A DNA stretch of 64,000 nucleotides. Source: Pyrodictiaceae archaeon. GTDB taxonomy: Archaea > Thermoproteota > Thermoprotei_A > Sulfolobales > WANQ01. This document shows, one piece after another, positions 61,802 to 64,000 of this stretch; within the stretch, counting starts at the first letter, position 1; every line of letters begins with the position of its first letter. The position numbers and the translations under genes are program-made. The stretch is taken from the NCBI GenBank assembly GCA_015521735.1, contig WANQ01000018.1, forward strand, positions 45,350 to 109,349. The letters run 5' to 3'. Below the pieces are notes generated by a model. It saw only the letters and a list, made by a program, of their open reading frames with translations. It did not search any database and was not told the DNA's origin.

Positions 61802-64000
61802 CTTTCAATTCTCTTTGAGTTTTAGAAGTTACTGGCTATGGATTGTTTACGTTGAGGGACATAGTAACTTTCAATTCTTTTTGAGTTTTAGTCCATTAAG
61901 AGCACGTGTTCAGCCTTGGAATGAAATAAGAACTTTCAATTCTTTTTGAGTTTTAGTGAGCTCAAACATAGCATGGAGTATGAGGAGAAATCAGACTGCC
62001 TTTCAATTCTTTTTGAGTTTTAGACATAGAGATGATATGTAAAGAAATAGACCCAAATCAACTAAACTTTCAATTCTTTTGTAGTTTTAGCTAGGAGGTT
62101 GGCTGAATATGCTGATGAGTATGTTGATCTTTCAATTCTTTTGTAGTTTTAGTGTGTGTATGAGTGGGTCTAAATCCCAAATTATAGGTATTCTTTCAAT
62201 TCTTTTGTAGTTTTAGACTTCACACTAACACACTACATAAGCATGTATGATGTCATTCTTTCAATTCTTTTGTAGTTTTAGTCAGCAATACAGTCTGCTA
62301 TACAGCAGGTAACAGCAGCAGTACCTTTCAATTCTTTTGTAGTTTTAGAGGAGAAGACTGTATCAGAGGGACTAATACTGCCTGAGGAGGTAGAAACTTT
62401 CAATTCTTTTGTAGTTTTAGATTCCACCTGCTACTATTATGTCTGTGATTTGACTAGCGTTCTTTCAATTCTTTTGTAGTTTTAGGTAAACTCACCCTCA
62501 CCAATGTCTATTACTAACATATCATTCTCAACTTTCAATTCTTTTGTAGTTTTAGATAGTATACTACCCTAGCCAACTCTATCGCCTGGTTCTTCGCTCT
62601 TTCAATTCTTTTGTAGTTTTAGGCTCCAAAGGGCGTTAGTGGAAAGTAGTCGCCGAAAGCAGCTTTCAATTCTTTTGTAGTTTTAGGAAATGATAAATTA
62701 CCTAATAGACAATGTAGAAATGCTGATAACTTTCAATTCTTTTGTAGTTTTAGGCGAGGAAGGTAAAGTACGTGTTGCTGAAATTCAATACGCAGCTTTC
62801 AATTCTTTTGTAGTTTTAGATAAACGAGGTTATTGGAGTATTCGAGAGGCTGGTATGCAACTTTCAATTCTTTTGTAGTTTTAGAAAGACTATGTTAGCA
62901 TACACATTAGAAGAAGGTTTGAGTGCTTTCAATTCTTTTGTAGTTTTAGTTACCCGGGGATTTACCCCCCGGGTTTACCCCGGATTTACCCGCTTTCAAT
63001 TCTTTTGTAGTTTTAGAAGGTTGGATGTACCTAGAGGATTGAAAGAGACGCGCCAAGACTTTCAATTCTTTTGTAGTTTTAGCTAGTAGAACCCTGTAGG
63101 TAAACTCTGTAATAACATTGAATGGCTTTCAATTCTTTTGTAGTTTTAGCCTAAGGATATGTGGAGAAGCCTTGGCTTAGGTAAGGGCGATACTTTCAAT
63201 TCTTTTGTAGTTTTAGATGGATCTACGAAGCAAGCAATATTGATGATGTAGTGAAGGTTGTACTTTCAATTCTTTTGTAGTTTTAGACAGAGACATTGAC
63301 ATAATAATGTTTGGACAATTCTATCGTGTCACTTTCAATTCTTTTGTAGTTTTAGCCTTTACAGGATACCAGGAGCTAGGAGGCTCAAGATAAAGCTTTC
63401 AATTCTTTTGTAGTTTTAGATTTCTCTAGTCATTAGTCTCTAGTCATTAGAACATAGTATACTTTCAATTCTTTTGTAGTTTTAGATAGATGACTTAAAC
63501 AAAATAATTGAAAACGCTATTGAAAACTTTCAATTCTTTTGTAGTTTTAGAAGGAGGTGGAGTGGGAAGTGAGTGAAACCACATGGGAGGTGCCAATACT
63601 TTCAATTCTTTTGTAGTTTTAGTACGACCCAGTAGTTATAGTTTGTGATGATGGTACCGAGTACTTTCAATTCTTTTGTAGTTTTATTAATAGAACACAA
63701 GGTACAAGAACTTAGACGTGTAGGATTCTTCTTTCAATTCTTTTGTAGTTTTATCTAGGCCGCAGTTGAGGCAGTACTTCCACATGATAGGTCTACCTGT
63801 CTTTCAATTCTTTTGTAGTTTTATAAGCATACTAGTCGAAGGCAAGGAGGTAGAGCAGTCAAGGATTCTTTCAATTCTTTTGTAGTTTTATTCTCCCTTA
63901 GTTTCTTGCCCACTAGGTATTTGTACTGTCTCCTTTCAATTCTTTTGTAGTTTTATAAGATAACCGACAAGATAGCAGACCAAGACAAGCAGATAGCAAC
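61802..64000 (-). CRISPR. CRISPR array, 33 repeats in the window, type I-A
   Basis: 24-nt repeats starting CTTTCAATTC and ending GTAGTTTTAG at 61802, 61868, 61933, 62000, 62067 and so on at about 65-nt steps, to 63933, with spacers of about 36-45 nt, then running off the right edge. The first repeat and the next three differ from the rest (TCTCTTTGAG or TTTTTGAG for the CTTTTGTAG core), and the last five end in TTTTAT. On the minus strand the repeat ends in ATTGAAAG, the standard crRNA 5' handle, so transcription is leftward and the leader lies right of 64000. Confidence 0.97.

Noticed and set aside
62690..63086. Two short reading frames inside the CRISPR array
   Set aside because: They repeat the same translated repeat motif (FNSFVVL or FQFFCSF), an artefact of repeats.
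1..64000. Insertion sequences, integrase genes or attachment sites
   Set aside because: No transposase or integrase motifs and no flanking repeat beyond those listed; the tRNA-Leu has no partial duplicate that I can see.

Overview
The window is archaeal and most likely comes from a hyperthermophilic crenarchaeon (Thermoproteota) of Desulfurococcales type. The evidence is a glycerol-1-phosphate dehydrogenase and a geranylgeranyl reductase (ether-lipid synthesis), PCNA, diphthine synthase, archaeal-type Elp3, a C/D box guide RNA, a DUF2070 membrane protein, a type I-A CRISPR-Cas locus of crenarchaeal gene order, and TATA-box promoters with many leaderless or TTG/GTG starts. The sequence is AT-rich, and the few GC-rich intergenic blocks fold strongly. 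I did not identify the species.

Layout. 1-10 kb: the end of a gene for a substrate-binding protein, then sugar kinase, lipid, stress, antiporter, Elp3 and isoleucyl-tRNA synthetase genes. 10-22.5 kb: chloride channel, diphthamide synthesis, two more PfkB kinases (one fused to a winged helix and followed by a 12-cysteine protein), a secreted beta-helix protein with a membrane partner, a clear C/D box sRNA at 17.15 kb, a four-gene ECF-type transporter operon, and PCNA. 22.5-31 kb: CDF-like transporter, a cyclase / aldolase / glycerate kinase group, an HDAC-family deacetylase and an antiporter. 29.4-31.4 kb and 37.2-37.4 kb: GC-rich folded blocks that look like non-coding RNAs. The best, at 30.97-31.18 kb, has a 24-bp perfect helix inside a three-way junction and a TATA box on the minus strand.

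31.4-43.5 kb: geranylgeranyl reductase, DUF2070, several small unknown proteins, acylphosphatase, a Trm9-like methyltransferase, TldD, a membrane-anchored NYN/PIN nuclease beside a C2H2 protein, a winged-helix regulator with a membrane partner, a phosphoribosyltransferase, tRNA-Leu(UAG) and a CBS protein. 43.9-47.5 kb: a possible undescribed secretion module, consisting of a small Tyr-rich secreted protein interrupted by an in-frame TGA, a large membrane-anchored ectodomain protein, an ABC-2-like permease and an ABC ATPase. 47.6-53.6 kb: M50 protease, Thr-rich surface protein, GT2 glycosyltransferase and a DUF2283/DUF4258 toxin-antitoxin-like pair.

53.8-64 kb: a type I-A interference operon on the minus strand in the order csa5-cas7-cas5-cas8a2-cas3'-cas3''-csa3-like-cas6, with no adaptation genes. 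A nearly pure A/C tract and a 67-codon gene follow, then a CRISPR array of 33 repeats that runs off the right edge. Degenerate repeats at the left end and the repeat's ATTGAAAG handle (minus strand) place the leader beyond 64 kb, so the window shows the old, trailer end of the array.
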